From contig NW_017265154.1 of NCBI RefSeq assembly GCF_001638985.1, positions 868,001 through 932,000 on the forward strand: DNA of 64,000 nucleotides. The letters are read 5' to 3'. The translations under genes were made by a program, and so were the position numbers. The stretch is from Phycomyces blakesleeanus NRRL 1555(-) (taxonomy: Eukaryota; Mucoromycota; Mucoromycetes; Mucorales; Phycomycetaceae). The notes beneath the pieces are model-generated. The model did not search any database, was not told the DNA's origin, and was given only the letters and a program-made list of their open reading frames with translations. Shown in pieces: positions 1 to 12,132 of the stretch (the stretch's first letter is position 1; every line of letters begins with the position of its first letter).

Positions 1-36
1 TGTTCTGAAAATACAGTATCTAACATATTATCAAAG

Positions 37-357
37 GTGTAATGTCTGCTAGAGGGCTTTTGAAGAACCCAGCATTCTTTGCAGGTCATGATTATACACC
101 CTGGGAGTGTGTAGAGGTGAGAGAGAAATGATATACAATATAAACTTCGATTCTGATGTTATGTCGTTTAGAACTATGTCAAACTTGCTCTAGGATATGG
201 GACAAATCTCCATATATTTCACCATCACCTTATGTACATGTTTGAAGATATCATGTGCAATGCAGAACGCAAGACGTTTAATACACTCTCGAGTATCCCT
301 GCCATCATTGACCATCTAGAAACCCACTGGGGTCTCGATGTCAGCAAACTAATCTAA
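37..357 (+). CDS. DUS4: tRNA-dihydrouridine(20a/20b) synthase, 3' end (partial)
   Basis: This is the last 88 codons of a dihydrouridine synthase; the FMN-binding TIM barrel lies before the window. Two exons are seen, 37-116 and 172-357, after an intron that ends at 36 (CTAAC branch site at 20-24). The first exon reads VMSARGLLKNPAFFAG, the conserved Dus stretch in which the Arg-Gly-Leu-Leu segment closes the active-site barrel. The second holds the helical tRNA-binding tail (HIFHHHLMYMFEDIM and TFNTLSSIPAIIDHL), which fits the Dus4/DUS4L branch better than Dus1-3. The family reduces uridine 20a/20b in the D-loop of cytosolic tRNAs using NAD(P)H. It stops at TAA 355-357 and converges on the gene at 424. 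Family assignment is firm; the Dus4 subtype is likely. Confidence 0.9.
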
Positions 358-423
358 TTTCCTCTGTATAGCATAAAAAAAGGATACATATTCAATTACA
401 CAGACTTCTGCTTCACATATAAT

Positions 424-1453
424 TCACTTCATTTTCTTAGTTTTTACCTGTCTTGTCAACAGAGCCATCTCCTTCTTCGCATACACAGACTGGCACATAT
501 TCAATAGCTATTAAAAATATACATAGTCAGCATAGACCAATAAAAGTAATGTGCTTACAATTCCATCATTTAAAATCTCAGCGTAGGCTGTCTGTCGTCT
601 AATGATTTCCGTTGCTCGTTTGAATTTCCCAAGTTGCAAGAGATCTTCTGCGTAGTATAACCAACATTTGCATTCCAAAATTGGATCTTTTAACCATTGT
701 GCTAGTCTGATCTGCTGTAAAGCCAGTGTTTTTGCCTTGTGGGCCTGTGATCCAAACAATGATTATTGGTTTCGGGTACCTTTCTCTTGTTCTTCTTAAT
801 AAATAAAGGAGAAAAATAACTCACAAAAAAGCTGTTGGTCTTTCCAAGGGAGCTATAAGCACCGCCAAGAACCGAGAAATAAACACCCGTAAATGCAACA
901 AGGTCGGCCCGCGACGCAACTGTCCACATCATACGCGCCCTATTGTGTTATTAGGTATTGTATTCTTTTTCTCAATTATCATACCATGACATGCTTGGGA
1001 TCCTGCTCGTACGTCTCAAATAGTTATTAATATCCAGTTCTATTCTCAACTCGATTGGTGCGCCTGGAAGTGGTAACTTGTCTGTCTTGCTAGCTCTCAA
1101 ACAACCTCCGATTAGTAGTTGGATTGCTCCCACTTGATTTGTCAGAACACGATCCTGAATGGCTTCAACAGTCCGACAGTCATAACAGAATATTCTTCCA
1201 TAATTTATTCGGCAATCAAAGTCGAATGAAACGTGATTTAGGCGGATGAGTTGATGGGGATCTGATGGATTGGGTACTAATACAAGCACTGATTCTAAAA
1301 AAAAAACCATTATTATTAGCTTTAATATATATAAAAAAATCCCCCCTGTAACTAAGGCTGCTCACGGTCTACACAAAATGACTGGCATAAATTCTGATGA
1401 GAATGTGAAAACAGAGATTCTATAGAGAAAAAAGCAGATTTTGGATTCTGCAT
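424..1453 (-). CDS. Conserved helical, TPR-like protein of unknown function
   Basis: I spliced five exons: 1366-1453, 985-1294, 825-939, 559-744 and 424-507. All junctions are GT..AG and the phases join without a break, giving 260 residues. The middle holds an aromatic- and Cys-containing block (FDFDCRINYGRIFCYDCRTV) followed by helices. The C-terminal third reads like one to two tetratricopeptide helix pairs (CWLYYAEDLLQLGKFKRATE), with small residues at the usual packing positions. No signal peptide or membrane segment is evident. I do not recognise an ortholog. Conserved phase-compatible splicing over five exons argues that it is a real gene. It shares a short convergent 3' interval with DUS4. 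A start further upstream is possible; ATG 1451-1453 is the first one in frame with the spliced reading. Confidence 0.7.
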
Positions 1454-1617
1454 TGAAAGAAAAAAAAAGAGCTTTCACGATGGTCTCCAAAAGAGGAGGG
1501 CTGTATGTGACCGCCTGAATGCAAAATCGCTTTGATTTGCTTTTTGTAAAAAAAAAATAAAAAAATAAAAGTATTTAATCTTATGTTTAAAAGAAGGATG
1601 TGTGTGCGTGTGTGTGA

Positions 1618-4600
1618 TTAAGATCTAAAAATGTTTCCCAATCCATGTTCTTTGATGTATTCACCACCGTACTCCTCATACTCCTTTTTGCTGACTCTTA
1701 TGTTCTTGAATTTTTCATCCAGGGCAACCATGGCAGCACCTTTCCAGGCATCCAAAAGAGGATCCTTAGCACGCTTCACTTGAATAGCAGTATTTGCCGG
1801 AAAAATAGACTGCATTGATCCTTCAATACGTTCTGATATTCCAGGTAAACGGCTGAAACCACCGGTAAGGAATATGTGCTAAGAATTAAAACCCCCAATA
1901 AAGTATAAAAATAAATGCAGTTATATAAAGAGATCTATTTACAACTGTACATGTATTACAACCTGTCTTACCTTCATCACTTTGGCCTTTTGTTCAGAAT
2001 CAAATGTCTTTACAACATCATTAACTGTCTCTACAAGACCGGCCTGATCAAGGCCAATTATGCTTGGTTGAAAGAGAACTTCTGGAACTCTGACTCGTTC
2101 GATATTGACATGAAGTTGATGTGATTGACCAACATCTGCAGGATCAAAAGGTGGGTAGACACCGCGTGCAAGAAGATGCATGAGTGTGTTAGTAGCAGAC
2201 GAGCGTGCTTCATAAGAGTCTTCAGGCTTGAAATCTGGGTCAAATTCCAGTAACATTGATTCGTACTGGTTTAATAACGATAGGTCTTCTTCTTCGTCGT
2301 CTGATTCATCCTCCCGATTCTAAAGCATGGGTTGAGTATATTTCCAAGTACAACCAAAATACAAACTCACAATTTCACGATAGATCATCCAATCATCATC
2401 ATCAGCACCAAATGTGTCCTCTAATTTTATCCATTTTATACTTGAGATACTGAAGACTCGTCCTCACACTTTGGGATCAACAATTTACCTTCCTGTCCTT
2501 TTCGACGCCGCTTAGGTGAAGGGCTATCGCTTGCCAGATTAGCAATTGAGCGCATACGCATTTGGGATGCTCGACTTCTTCTGTCAGCCAGCTCCATTGC
2601 CAGACGTTTTCTCTTTTTGATTCTATCAATTACTTTCTAAATCATAAAAATAATTAGTTTGCTTGTTAGATTGTCTTTTCAATATATTCTAACCTCTCTC
2701 TTATCCTTGACACCCTTGATCCAGTTCCCGGGATTGCGTCTACGTTCTTCTTCTTCAAGTCGTGCTTGCTCTTCCTGTGTCGTAGACCATGTCAGAATAT
2801 TGTCTATTTTTTATATATATATGTGCTTATTTTCTGTATCTTACTTCTTGTGCTTTGGCTTCTTCCTTTGCTTTTTTAGCACGCTTTCTGGCATCATAAC
2901 TAGCTTTTAATAATCTCTGTTTTCGTTTTTCCTTTTTATCTGCCTCCGAAAGCTCTTCGTCTGGGATGTCGATCAGAGTAGTTGGAGGAGGGTCCTGTGC
3001 TTAATATTTTAATATAGTTTTTGAGTAACAAACCAGCTTACTAACCTTTTCTTCATTATCGTCAATACCCAACTCTTTGTTGCGTGCACGCTGAATTTGA
3101 ATATCGACCTGTTTAATGGTCTCATCAAGATCTGCTTCATCTTTAAAGCCGGACTCTTTGAGTTGTGTCTATTTTAAAACGTTAAGAAAATACACCCCAA
3201 AATTCTTTTGAAATTATAACCTACCAGCCATTCAGCTTTCTTCAGTGATCCTTTTTGGTTCTTCAAGAGAGTAAATGCTTCGAACTCTTGTTCCCTTTTG
3301 ACAAGCTACTCCAAAGTCACAATTAGCATATTCGTAAATTAGCACAACTGTCATACCTTCTCCAATCTTGATCTTGCTGCTGCCTCTCGGAGTCTCTTTG
3401 CATTTTCTTCTTTTTTCGCAGCCTGTCTTGCCAGTTCTTCTTCCGTTTTCTCTTCAACGACCTACATCGTATATGTTACCCAACTGAAATCTATATCTTG
3501 TTTTTTTTCTCTATTACCGGCGCTGTAAATGGAAACTGAACAATGCGATCGATTTTGGCAAAAGTAGACCGATCTTCAATCTCTCTTAATGTCTGTTGGT
3601 AGTCCTTTGCAACATAGCATTGTTCTTGGACTAATTCCTTTATTCATATGTAAGTCCATCTGATTCAATGTTTTATTGTTGCTAATCTTATTAATAATAA
3701 AATTTAACTACTTACTTGTGCCTGACTACTTGTCATCTTGGTTGGAAATGTGGGGTATTTTAGCTGCATAAGTTTCAGCATATAGTCGGTTGATTGAGTA
3801 CCACCATATGAAATACTAGGCAAAAAAAAAATAATACAATAAGCCTAATACGCCAGTACACAAAATGTTCGTTCTATTACCGCTTGGTGCGCTCTAATAA
3901 TCCTTTGCCATGGAGTGTTGGAATTACATGTGTTGCAGTATGGCCAGCCGAGATAACTATTCCACCTTCATCTTGACTACCTCCGTTGGCGTGATAGCTA
4001 AAGAGAGAGTCAATGCCATATGTGACGGACGGGATACCATAAGATTCGAACAAAAGCTCAGACATTTCTAAATAATAAAAGTTAATTAAATATTACAAAG
4101 GTTATAGTACGTGTAGCTCCATACGTCTGCGGCTATGTTGTGGGTTACAGACAGGCTCTGTTATAACAATAGAGTGGTCTATACGAGAATCTTTGATTCC
4201 AAGCGTAATAAAGATATAGTCCAAGATGGTTTCCTATTTATCCTTATAAGTCTTTTTTTCATTCGTTTTTTTTTACCTTAACAAATATTGTATACTTACC
4301 ATGCGGTCCAAATCAGAAACAACATTAGAATCGAATGGTGAGCGGGCATTTGAGCGCCCTGCTGGATCAGCATAGGTGTCCATTCCCACGGCTATCATGG
4401 TCTTATTGGTCTTGCGATCCTTGTATTTTGACACGACATTATCAAATATCACTACCAGGTACAAGGTAAATATGTGCCTTGTGAAATAATATAATAGAGC
4501 ATCTTACACGAGGGCTTGTCTTCAGAGGCCCAACCGGCTCGACATTGATAGGATCCTAATACAAAAAGTTCAATAGTCAGTCCATCTAAGCATGGGTTGT

Positions 4601-4744
4601 AAATCTGTACGTACCATTATCAATGACAATTGGTGTACGGTGACTATGAAAGCTCTTATAATCCGTGCGAATTGGGTAATATGGTGACGGGTACTCTTTT
4701 TCTTCGAGAGTATAGATGGGTGGTGCTGTTGCCAGATCAGCCAT
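1618..4744 (-). CDS. ARP5: Actin-related protein 5, INO80 chromatin-remodelling subunit
   Basis: A many-exon gene starting MADLATAPPIYTLEEKEYPS at 4744 and ending ...EHGLGNIFRS at 1618. The actin fold is visible in pieces: the phosphate-1 region after PIVIDNG, the segment VYDPAGR-like YADPAGRSNARSPFDSN typical of ARP5, the DSIVITEPVCNP-type loop, FESYGIPSVTYGIDSLFSY, the phosphate-2 loop GIVISAGHTATHVIPT, and the C-terminal SRLPGISERIEGSMQSIFP. A long charged Lys/Glu/Arg-rich coiled insert (about 2450-3550) interrupts the actin fold, as in ARP5 proteins but not in conventional actin. ARP5 with Ies6 couples INO80 ATPase activity to nucleosome sliding and histone exchange in the nucleus. Exon boundaries were not each verified. 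Identification rests on the ARP5-specific N-terminus, insert and C-terminus. Confidence 0.88.
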
Positions 4745-5007
4745 GATGTAGTGCAGGAAAGAAGTGGGCTTAATTACAAACGTCTTTTTGCAAAAAGGGC
4801 GAGGCGTGACTTGTTAGTGGATCAACTTGCTTATGGTTTATCATGACTTTACAGATATATGTGTTTATTGAAAGGTGCGTTTATGTTTTGATTGCAGAAT
4901 TATAAGAAGCAGTAAGACAAAAGAACTTAAAGAAGAAAGATTGGTTGATAACAGAAATATTTTTAAAAAGAAAAAATAAATAAGGAACTATACAAAAGAC
5001 AAGTTGT

Positions 5008-6529
5008 TTATACACTGTCTTGTTTGGATTCGGCCTTTTTAACTATAGTAGTAGTAGACCTTGGGGAAAGTGTTTTACGAGGTTCTAAAGGTTGACCTTT
5101 TTCGTAAGGTTTCTAGAGTTGTTTTTGAACCCAATATCATTATTATTTTATAAAATCATAAAAGTCTTGACTTACCTTGATACTCTGTTTGTCATTATAT
5201 GTGTATGTATTGCTTAATCTAGCTCTCTTTTGTGGTTGGAAATCTTTCATTTCATCTTCTAAGTGACATATATCCAATTTCACTTTTCTGGGAAGCTTCT
5301 CATGTAAACCAGACAATATTTCATAGATTTTGTATGAAGCCTTTTAATAAATTCGATGATTAGTAACAGCTTTTTTTGTTTATTGATATAGGCTTTTTTT
5401 TAGATTACTTACATAAGCATCATTAGCAGCATAACGTTGTTGTATAGGTGTTAATACACGTTGATCCCACCTACTCATACGAACTTTTCCCTTTGGCATG
5501 TGTTGACCAAGCTAGTGACCCATTTTACGTTAATATACGTTCCTTAGCGACTACAATTATATAATCAATTAACTTACAAACATCCCGGTAAGTGCTTGAA
5601 GGGATCTGCGATGGGTGATATCCAGTTTTGGAGATTGACTTGTGGACGCCATTACATCCAGCTCCACCAGCCCGTTTGTAAACACACCATAGTCTCTGAG
5701 TAGTTTCCTTCCATCATTACGAATATTTACACCGGCTTTAAGCTTTGTCCTTGACTTTAAGAAACTGCCTAATTCAATAGGAATCTCTATTGGTGATGGC
5801 AATAATAATAAATTCAAATTAGGTGAGTAAATAACAAACTCAAAAAAAAAGGTACACAATAGTACACAATAGTACTATAGTTCACTTCTTCTTATTTTCT
5901 TATTTTCTTTTTCTTTTTACCTTTTGTTTGGGATAATTGAATTAATAAAATAGACTTTGCATCACATATCTGAACCAACGCAGTTTTGTTTTCTCCTCTT
6001 CCTTTAACAAATGTGGGTGCCCACTCCATGTCGAGTCCAAACATCGTACTCTTTCTAAATTACAATTCTTGTTAAGTAGAATATTCAAAAATTGCCTATC
6101 TGTTTCTTACGAGAAAAGTTCACACATGAGTCGGTTCGTATCTAACGAAGTAGAAACACATTCTACTCTGTAGGTACTTGGATGCTGGAGTGTGGGAAGC
6201 GTATTTAAGAATTCGGTATAAGAATCTTTTCTTTTAATGGTAGTTATACTGGATGTTGCGTCCAAGCTCTCAATAACTGTTGTTTCTTGAGGTATATTCT
6301 GCTCCGAGGGTGGAATGCTAGAAAGATGATTTTTTTAGCCATTAAGCTTTAATTATAATCGATGGTGAATGTACCCGCGTTTCTTCAAGTATACAGGAAT
6401 GCTTCTGGTTTTTTTAACTACTTCACTCATTAAGCGTTGCTGAATAATTATAGGTCTTGGTAATGTGTGGCTTGTGGTGTTTCTAGCCTGGTTGGCAAAA
6501 AGTATTACTACTTTTGAAAAATGCTTCAT
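5008..6529 (-). CDS. 3'-5' exonuclease, DEDDy (Werner-like) family, possibly mitochondrial
   Basis: A multi-exon gene. The RNase H-like exonuclease core is clear: motif I FGLDMEWAP supplies Asp and Glu, motif II AGVNIRNDGRKLLRDYG supplies the second Asp, and motif III YAANDAYASYKIY has the Tyr-x3-Asp pattern of the DEDDy subclass (WRN exonuclease, RNase D). These enzymes remove nucleotides from 3' ends with two metal ions. The N-terminus (MKHFSKVVILFANQARN) is basic, amphipathic and poor in acidic residues, compatible with a mitochondrial presequence; the cytosolic alternative would start at a Met about 35 residues later. The C-terminal tail after LDICHLEDEMKDF is basic and Ser/Thr-rich, ending SKQDSV at TAA 5008-5010. 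No helicase domain follows, so this is a stand-alone exonuclease. The substrate cannot be told from sequence. Confidence 0.8.
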
Positions 6530-6689
6530 ATGATTTCAGGGGGTAAAGGAGGAAGAAGTCAAAAAATAAAGAAGCTAAAAACAGAGTCACGACCTTCGAA
6601 GACAAGTCTCCAGAAAATCATCTCTGTCGGGAAAGGAAAAATGAAATGAAAGAAGAAAAAAAAATAATATATATGTGTATTTTGGTGAT

Positions 6690-8969
6690 CTATTTAAGAT
6701 CCACAAAAAAGTTCCATCGTCCTTCCAAGAGACCCTTTGCTGTGTCTTCCAAAAGGATTTCTCGTCGTAGCTTTACATAAACGCTCTTATCTAAGACAGC
6801 CTGTCGCAGCTCAGCAATCCTTTCACGCTCCAGTGGTTTCTCAAGTAGTTCCGAAAGCTGTTCCGTGGCCATTTCAAGGTCTCTTTGATGATCCTTTTTG
6901 AATAAAACTGTCAATAATTTGCCTTGGCCTTTAATAAAAAGAAGATTCGCCTTACCTCAAACAGTTCCGTCTCATTTGTCTTTGTCATATAGAAAGCGAA
7001 CGCATAAGTCCATTTTAAGGTTGTTCTGGACTGGACAGTAACATCAACAGCCTTTTTCAAGAATTGAACCTCAATCCATGAAAGGTCGCTTGTTTGTTGC
7101 ATCTCCTCCATCTTTGATTCTGTCTTCTGATATAAATCTTGGTCCAATTTAGCTGATTGTTCGTGATTTGCGAATCGGTTGTAGTACTATTCAAACCCAA
7201 AGATACATTACATTAACCACAAGACGTCAAATCACACACAAAGAATCCTTACATGGAGATATCTCTCCAGGCTTGCTCTTGACTGGGTTTGACTGTCTCT
7301 TGCTTCTGAGCTACTTCTTTCATCGAAACGATTACATGTATACCATGAAGTACCGTGTTCGGACCATGGACCTAATGAGTCAGTAGTGTGTAAGTACATA
7401 CCATCTCAAGTTTTTTCCTGACCTCAAACTTTACCCATGCACACCCAGCAAAACTCATGGCGGCACTTTCTACACGTCATATGGTTGCATCCACCATTTT
7501 TTTCGATTGTCGAGTGGCATCTTGGACATTCTTTAGTATGTGCTGAGATCCAGTTTGCTGTCTCAGAATCATCCTCACACTTCTTCATCCACTTCTTTAC
7601 TAAAACACAGATACAAGGCTACTCCACACTAAAATAAGTATTCAGAGTAGCTCATCCAGTCAATGGCTTACCTGATGGTCAGCCAAGCCACACCCAAAAC
7701 AAAACACCAATCCACATGTACATTGTACAGTAGGAACCACAGATGTTAAAGAAGTGCTAGGTATGTTGCATTCAATAGCATATTCACAGTCGGGGGCAGG
7801 ACACCATCTCAAGTGATCGCTGTCATCAACAAAAGTTCTGTTTAATAGCTCGCGGTATCTATAGTCAACGCATTAGTCTGCCATTCAATCATATGTATAT
7901 GTATATATTACAACACGCTTCCTTACTTTGAAAATGTTTTGTCGTCCACCAATATTTCTACAGTGACTTCATCCACAATCACATTACATTTGTCTTGAGG
8001 ACACTCCACTCTCCTGCTCTCGCCTTCTTCCCGAATTTTTTGTGTAAGGTAATGAGCATAACAGGTTCTACAGAATCGATGTCCGCATGCAATTGCTACG
8101 GTCTCCATCTCTGGATCGTCGTCACAGCAAATCTCACACATGAATTTTCCTTTTCCAGGTATATTCTTGGCAAGTATCAGCGCACTACTTCCTTGCTTCG
8201 CATTTTCTGCTACGCCTGCGAGCTGTAGAACCTTTTCAGGGTTGTCCATGTAACGTTCAAATAATCTTTCCTTATTCCATCTAAAATAGCGCAGCAACAT
8301 CGTAGAATCTTTGGTTGGAAGACCTATAAAATAGAATATAATAAAGTAAAGTAAAAATATACAGAAATCAATTATATTTTTTATGAAACTGGTTAGCTGC
8401 ATTCATTTCGAAAATAAGACCAGAAACATAAAATGACTGCCTGGTTTAGAAAAAAATAGAGGTTATGATTCTCACCCAGAATGGTCGCCACCTGTGACAC
8501 TTCTTGATCTTGCATTTTTTGAAGACTGATACTATTTTGTACACTATATTCGACTTCATAAGCCTTTTTGCGCTGCTTATCAGCAAAGACGCCGTCAAAG
8601 GCCACGTCGTCTTCTTCGTCTGCATAATCTTCATTGTCTATAATGCCCAGCGGAGGGTAATGTCAGTCCGCGAGTTAAGCAGATGGACACTTTAATCATA
8701 CAATGTCAAAACTTTAACTAGCTAGATAAAGTGGATTAGTCTTTTGGATTTGCTTAAAATAGATAAAATATAGTCTGTGAAGATTCTGGTAGACATAGAA
8801 GATAACCGGAGAACGATGCTTACCCTTACCACTCATAGAACTGGCAAAACCAGACTCGTCCATGTCGCTGTAATCTCTGCTGTCTTCAAGCTGCACAACA
8901 TATTCTTAGAAGTTAGACCATCAAAAGGTTATATATTACCATAAAGTCATCTTCACTTTCGGAGGCCAT
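6690..8969 (-). CDS. Ariadne-type RBR E3 ubiquitin ligase
   Basis: A multi-exon gene starting [10 protein letters not shown] at 8969. After an acidic N-terminus comes a UBA-like segment ([20 protein letters not shown]). RING1 follows ([20 protein letters not shown]...CPQDKC), then an in-between-RING domain ([14 protein letters not shown]...[12 protein letters not shown]) and RING2 ([19 protein letters not shown]). In this family the Cys of GGCNHM accepts ubiquitin from the E2 before transfer. The C-terminal half (helical, with [10 protein letters not shown] and [18 protein letters not shown]) is the Ariadne domain, which autoinhibits RING2 until a neddylated cullin binds. The protein stops at TAG 6690-6692 after FFVDLK. 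Domain order and the Ariadne domain separate it from parkin and other RBR ligases. It is an ARIH1-like gene, probably the ancestral fungal one. Confidence 0.9.
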
Positions 8970-11322
8970 GATGTTATTAGGTATTGTAGACACTAAGAGG
9001 GGAAGAAGGCAATGAAGAAGCGAAAGAGAGGAGAAGACAAGATGGGGTGACTGGTCTCGATGTCGGAGTTCTGTGATATCGCGGAGTCTGCTGTGAAGGA
9101 AGACACTCCTTACTGGTTCAATCATGAATAACCCATTTTCTGCAAACGCATAAAAAGAGAAACCCGCGCAATAAAATACATGCAAAATAATATAAAGAGG
9201 TATGTATGTATCGACAAATTGATTAACAATGCAATCAGATAAAATTATTTTCATTATTATTATTATTATACTGGTAAAGTAAGTTATAATCCAAGCAAAA
9301 TTTGTCAAAAGGTATATCAAAAACAAAGACAGATAAAATAAGGATATAGATGATCATGTAAAGGCATTTTGGATAAAGATGACCATAATACTCTTGTTTA
9401 TATTGGTACAAATTTGATAATTATTACTTTTATGATTTTTAAGAATAATTATTGCCCTGCTTATATTAAATGCTAGATAGCCAAATTGGTTATTAGTTAA
9501 ATTAAACAAGGCTAGGATGAGCGCCCTATTTTTTTTTCCTTCTCATCGACATGAGGAGTAGAAGGAGTAGACTATGTACAGAAGACATCATGTTGGCTCA
9601 GATTGTGGCTCGTGAGCCCATGTCTATTTACAACTGCACTGCGGATGGCTGTGTGACTAAAGGAGGCTTTGCTGTACAACATTTCATCTAGCATTGCCCC
9701 TGTATCCTGGATGAGCTTGAGATAAAGTGGAAAGTATAAAAGATGTGCTTTATAAGATAGGAACTGTAGGATTAAAGACAAATCTGAGATTTACGAAACA
9801 GCTGTATATTTTATAGTTCTTGCTGAACCTATTGACAGTTACTGACATTCATAACAACACTATTAAAGAATACGTGTGTCCTGTTGTATAAATGCACCGC
9901 AGCAACATTCTTAAGGAATCCTACACCGGGTGCTTCCGCATTTACACCCATTTTTTTTCGGTAGAAACTACACACTTAATCTGCAAATAAGAGATTTGTC
10001 CCACTACGGCCAGTATGACATCCGACAAACTTCTGTTTTGTCATCCATTGGATCGAGATACTGTATTTAACGATGCTATGTGTCGTCACATATGACTTGG
10101 CTGTATATAATCTATTCAGAGTTTTGACAACATCTATTGATCCAATGACTTGAAAGAATAATATATGCTTGAATAATCTTCCTGTGTTTCCTTCCGTAGT
10201 TTGATATGTATGTGTGAATGGTCGCATACAAGTTTCCAATACAAAAAAAATGCACCAGAAAGTCATCATATATCAAGCATATACACACCTTATAGCTTAT
10301 ATATTATTATCAATATTATCTATTATAAAGAAAGAAAGAAAAAAACAATAAAAGCTTCAATTGACAAAAAGACTATTTCAAAGGCATATTTCGTGTACTC
10401 CAGATTTATGTTTTTGGAGGACCGACTCTTTGAATTTACGTAGTCATCATTAAAATATGGCTTACTCTTGCTGGAACCATAAATATTGCTTTCATTACGG
10501 TAACCCCTAGAGCATTTAACCTGCAGTACATTTTCTCAGCAATATAGATATATATCTCATAAAACCCCAAAAATCTTTAGCAGAATTTGTTTTTTTTTTT
10601 TAAAAAAAATCCATCGTCTAATTTTCTTAATATTAGTTTCTCGGTATGTATATTTGTATCGTTATAAAGACCAACTTTATACAATGTATCATGCCTTTCT
10701 TTTGCTTATTCCTGGCACTTTTTTTTGTTTGAAATTCTATAGGTAGCTTATAAAGTTTAAGTAAGAAAAATGTAAGCTTTTAAAGGGTGGATTGCTCTCC
10801 ACTACGACTCATGCTCACAGTCTGATCATTATTTCGAAATATAGAATGGTACATAATGATAAATCATGTAGACCTGATAAAACAAGTAATCTTAATGTAC
10901 TTTTCACCATATAATTCTATCAAAACATAAAGATTTTGAGCTGTAGAGAAAAAGTGTCTGTGTGCCAAAATAAAAGTAAAAAGGTGGTGTCTGTTTGACT
11001 ACTATATAAATATATATAGCATAGCATAGCATAGCCAGCATTATATTCCCAAATTCAAAAGTATATTTATAATACTAACAATGTCTATAAGCTATATAAC
11101 AAGTATACACTGCTTCAAACATGCAGAAAATCATAAAATGGTATATAAGGCAAGGCACAAGCCAGGTAATGAGTAAATATATACACTCGTTAATTCAAAT
11201 TTGGTCCCCGTATATGTTATATAAAACAAGACCCTGTTTTTCTTTAATACACTTTATCCACAAAGTTTTGTCCTTTTTTTTTACGCATCTTTGGCTTTCT
11301 CGTAAAATGTTCTTATAAAATA
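8970..11322. other. Long intergenic stretch, ORF fragments only
   Basis: About 2.3 kb between the Ariadne ligase start and the SCP2 3' end. The first 350 bases are its likely 5' flank. Between 9572 and 10269 the minus strand has open fragments (9572-9781; 9976-10269, including WMTKQKFVGCHTGRSGTN; and a 40-codon one starting near 9950). They cannot be joined into one frame with good splice sites, and I recognise no family, so they are unassigned and may be a decayed gene. The remainder is AT-rich with homopolymer runs and an AGCAT repeat near 11013-11033. Confidence 0.4.
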
Positions 11323-11573
11323 TTATAGCTTGGATTTTCCTGATATCACCAAGATTTTTTCGTTCTTCTTGATGAATTCCAAGGCACGCTATTATCAATA
11401 TTATTAGTATTGCACTAGTGTAGTGATCATAGATTCCTTACATCTCTTCCGCCAGCCTTCTCGAATACTTCTTCCAATCTTTGGGCCAATATCAAATCAC
11501 CTCGGACCTTAATCTTACCAGACATGTAGGCCTTGACACCAGACATACTATATTTTGTTTTCCACACAAAATT

Positions 11574-11619
<46 letters not shown>

Positions 11620-12132
11620 ATAAAATAAATAGATTATCAGTAGCATGAATAAGAAACACTTGAACCTACCCTCCAGTGATAAAGTTCAACAGGTTATGGT
11701 CCTCGATTTGAATTTTTACGGTTCGGACCTTGCCCTTTACAGATTTGCGGGCATTTGCTTCATCTGAAGTAATCACAGGCTCAACCTCGTTACCTTTAAT
11801 AAATCAAAAGCAAAAGAAATGTAAATTTGGCTTTCTCAGGTAGTATCGTTTTATTTTTATAGATATATAGAAAATTACCCTGGAACAAAAGATACCTAAA
11901 GCAACGCAATGCTTGTTTATTTTTGTACTCTTATTATTTTTTGCCAACCATTTTCTTCTCTTTTATTTTATCTTGTTTCTTACCAAACTGCCTCTGAAGT
12001 CTTTTTTCTTGTCACAGTAATGACGAAGAGACCTTTAACATTAGGCCAGAGAGAAGGATCTTCTGTCAGCTGGCGCTGTAGTTCTGGCAACATGAGGTCG
12101 GCAATGAGTGGGGAGTTTGCTTTTTCGGACAT
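11323..12132 (-). CDS. SCP2-type sterol carrier protein, peroxisomal (SKL)
   Basis: Four-to-six short exons give about 153 residues. It starts MSEKANSPLIADLMLPELQR at 12132; the exon ending ...TRKKTSEAVW is followed by YLLFQ and GNEVEPVITSDEANAR. The domain carries the SCP2 landmarks: two predicted N-terminal helices, a beta core (VKGKVRTVKIQIED), and the very typical AYMSGKIKVRGDLILAQRLEEVF segment that lines the lipid pocket. The last exon ends ILVISGKSKL with TAA at 11323-11325; the terminal Ser-Lys-Leu is a canonical type-1 peroxisomal targeting signal. Such stand-alone SCP2 domains bind fatty acyl-CoA and other lipids in the peroxisome and support beta-oxidation. An acyl-CoA oxidase with the same targeting signal lies 6.6 kb away. 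Confidence 0.88.
11580..11614. repeat. (AT)n microsatellite in SCP2 intron
   Basis: About 17 uninterrupted AT dinucleotides within an intron of the SCP2 gene. Likely length-polymorphic. Confidence 0.9.

Noticed and set aside
9976..10269. 97-codon minus-strand ORF
   Set aside because: No family, no clear splice continuation to neighbouring fragments; described only as unassigned intergenic ORF.
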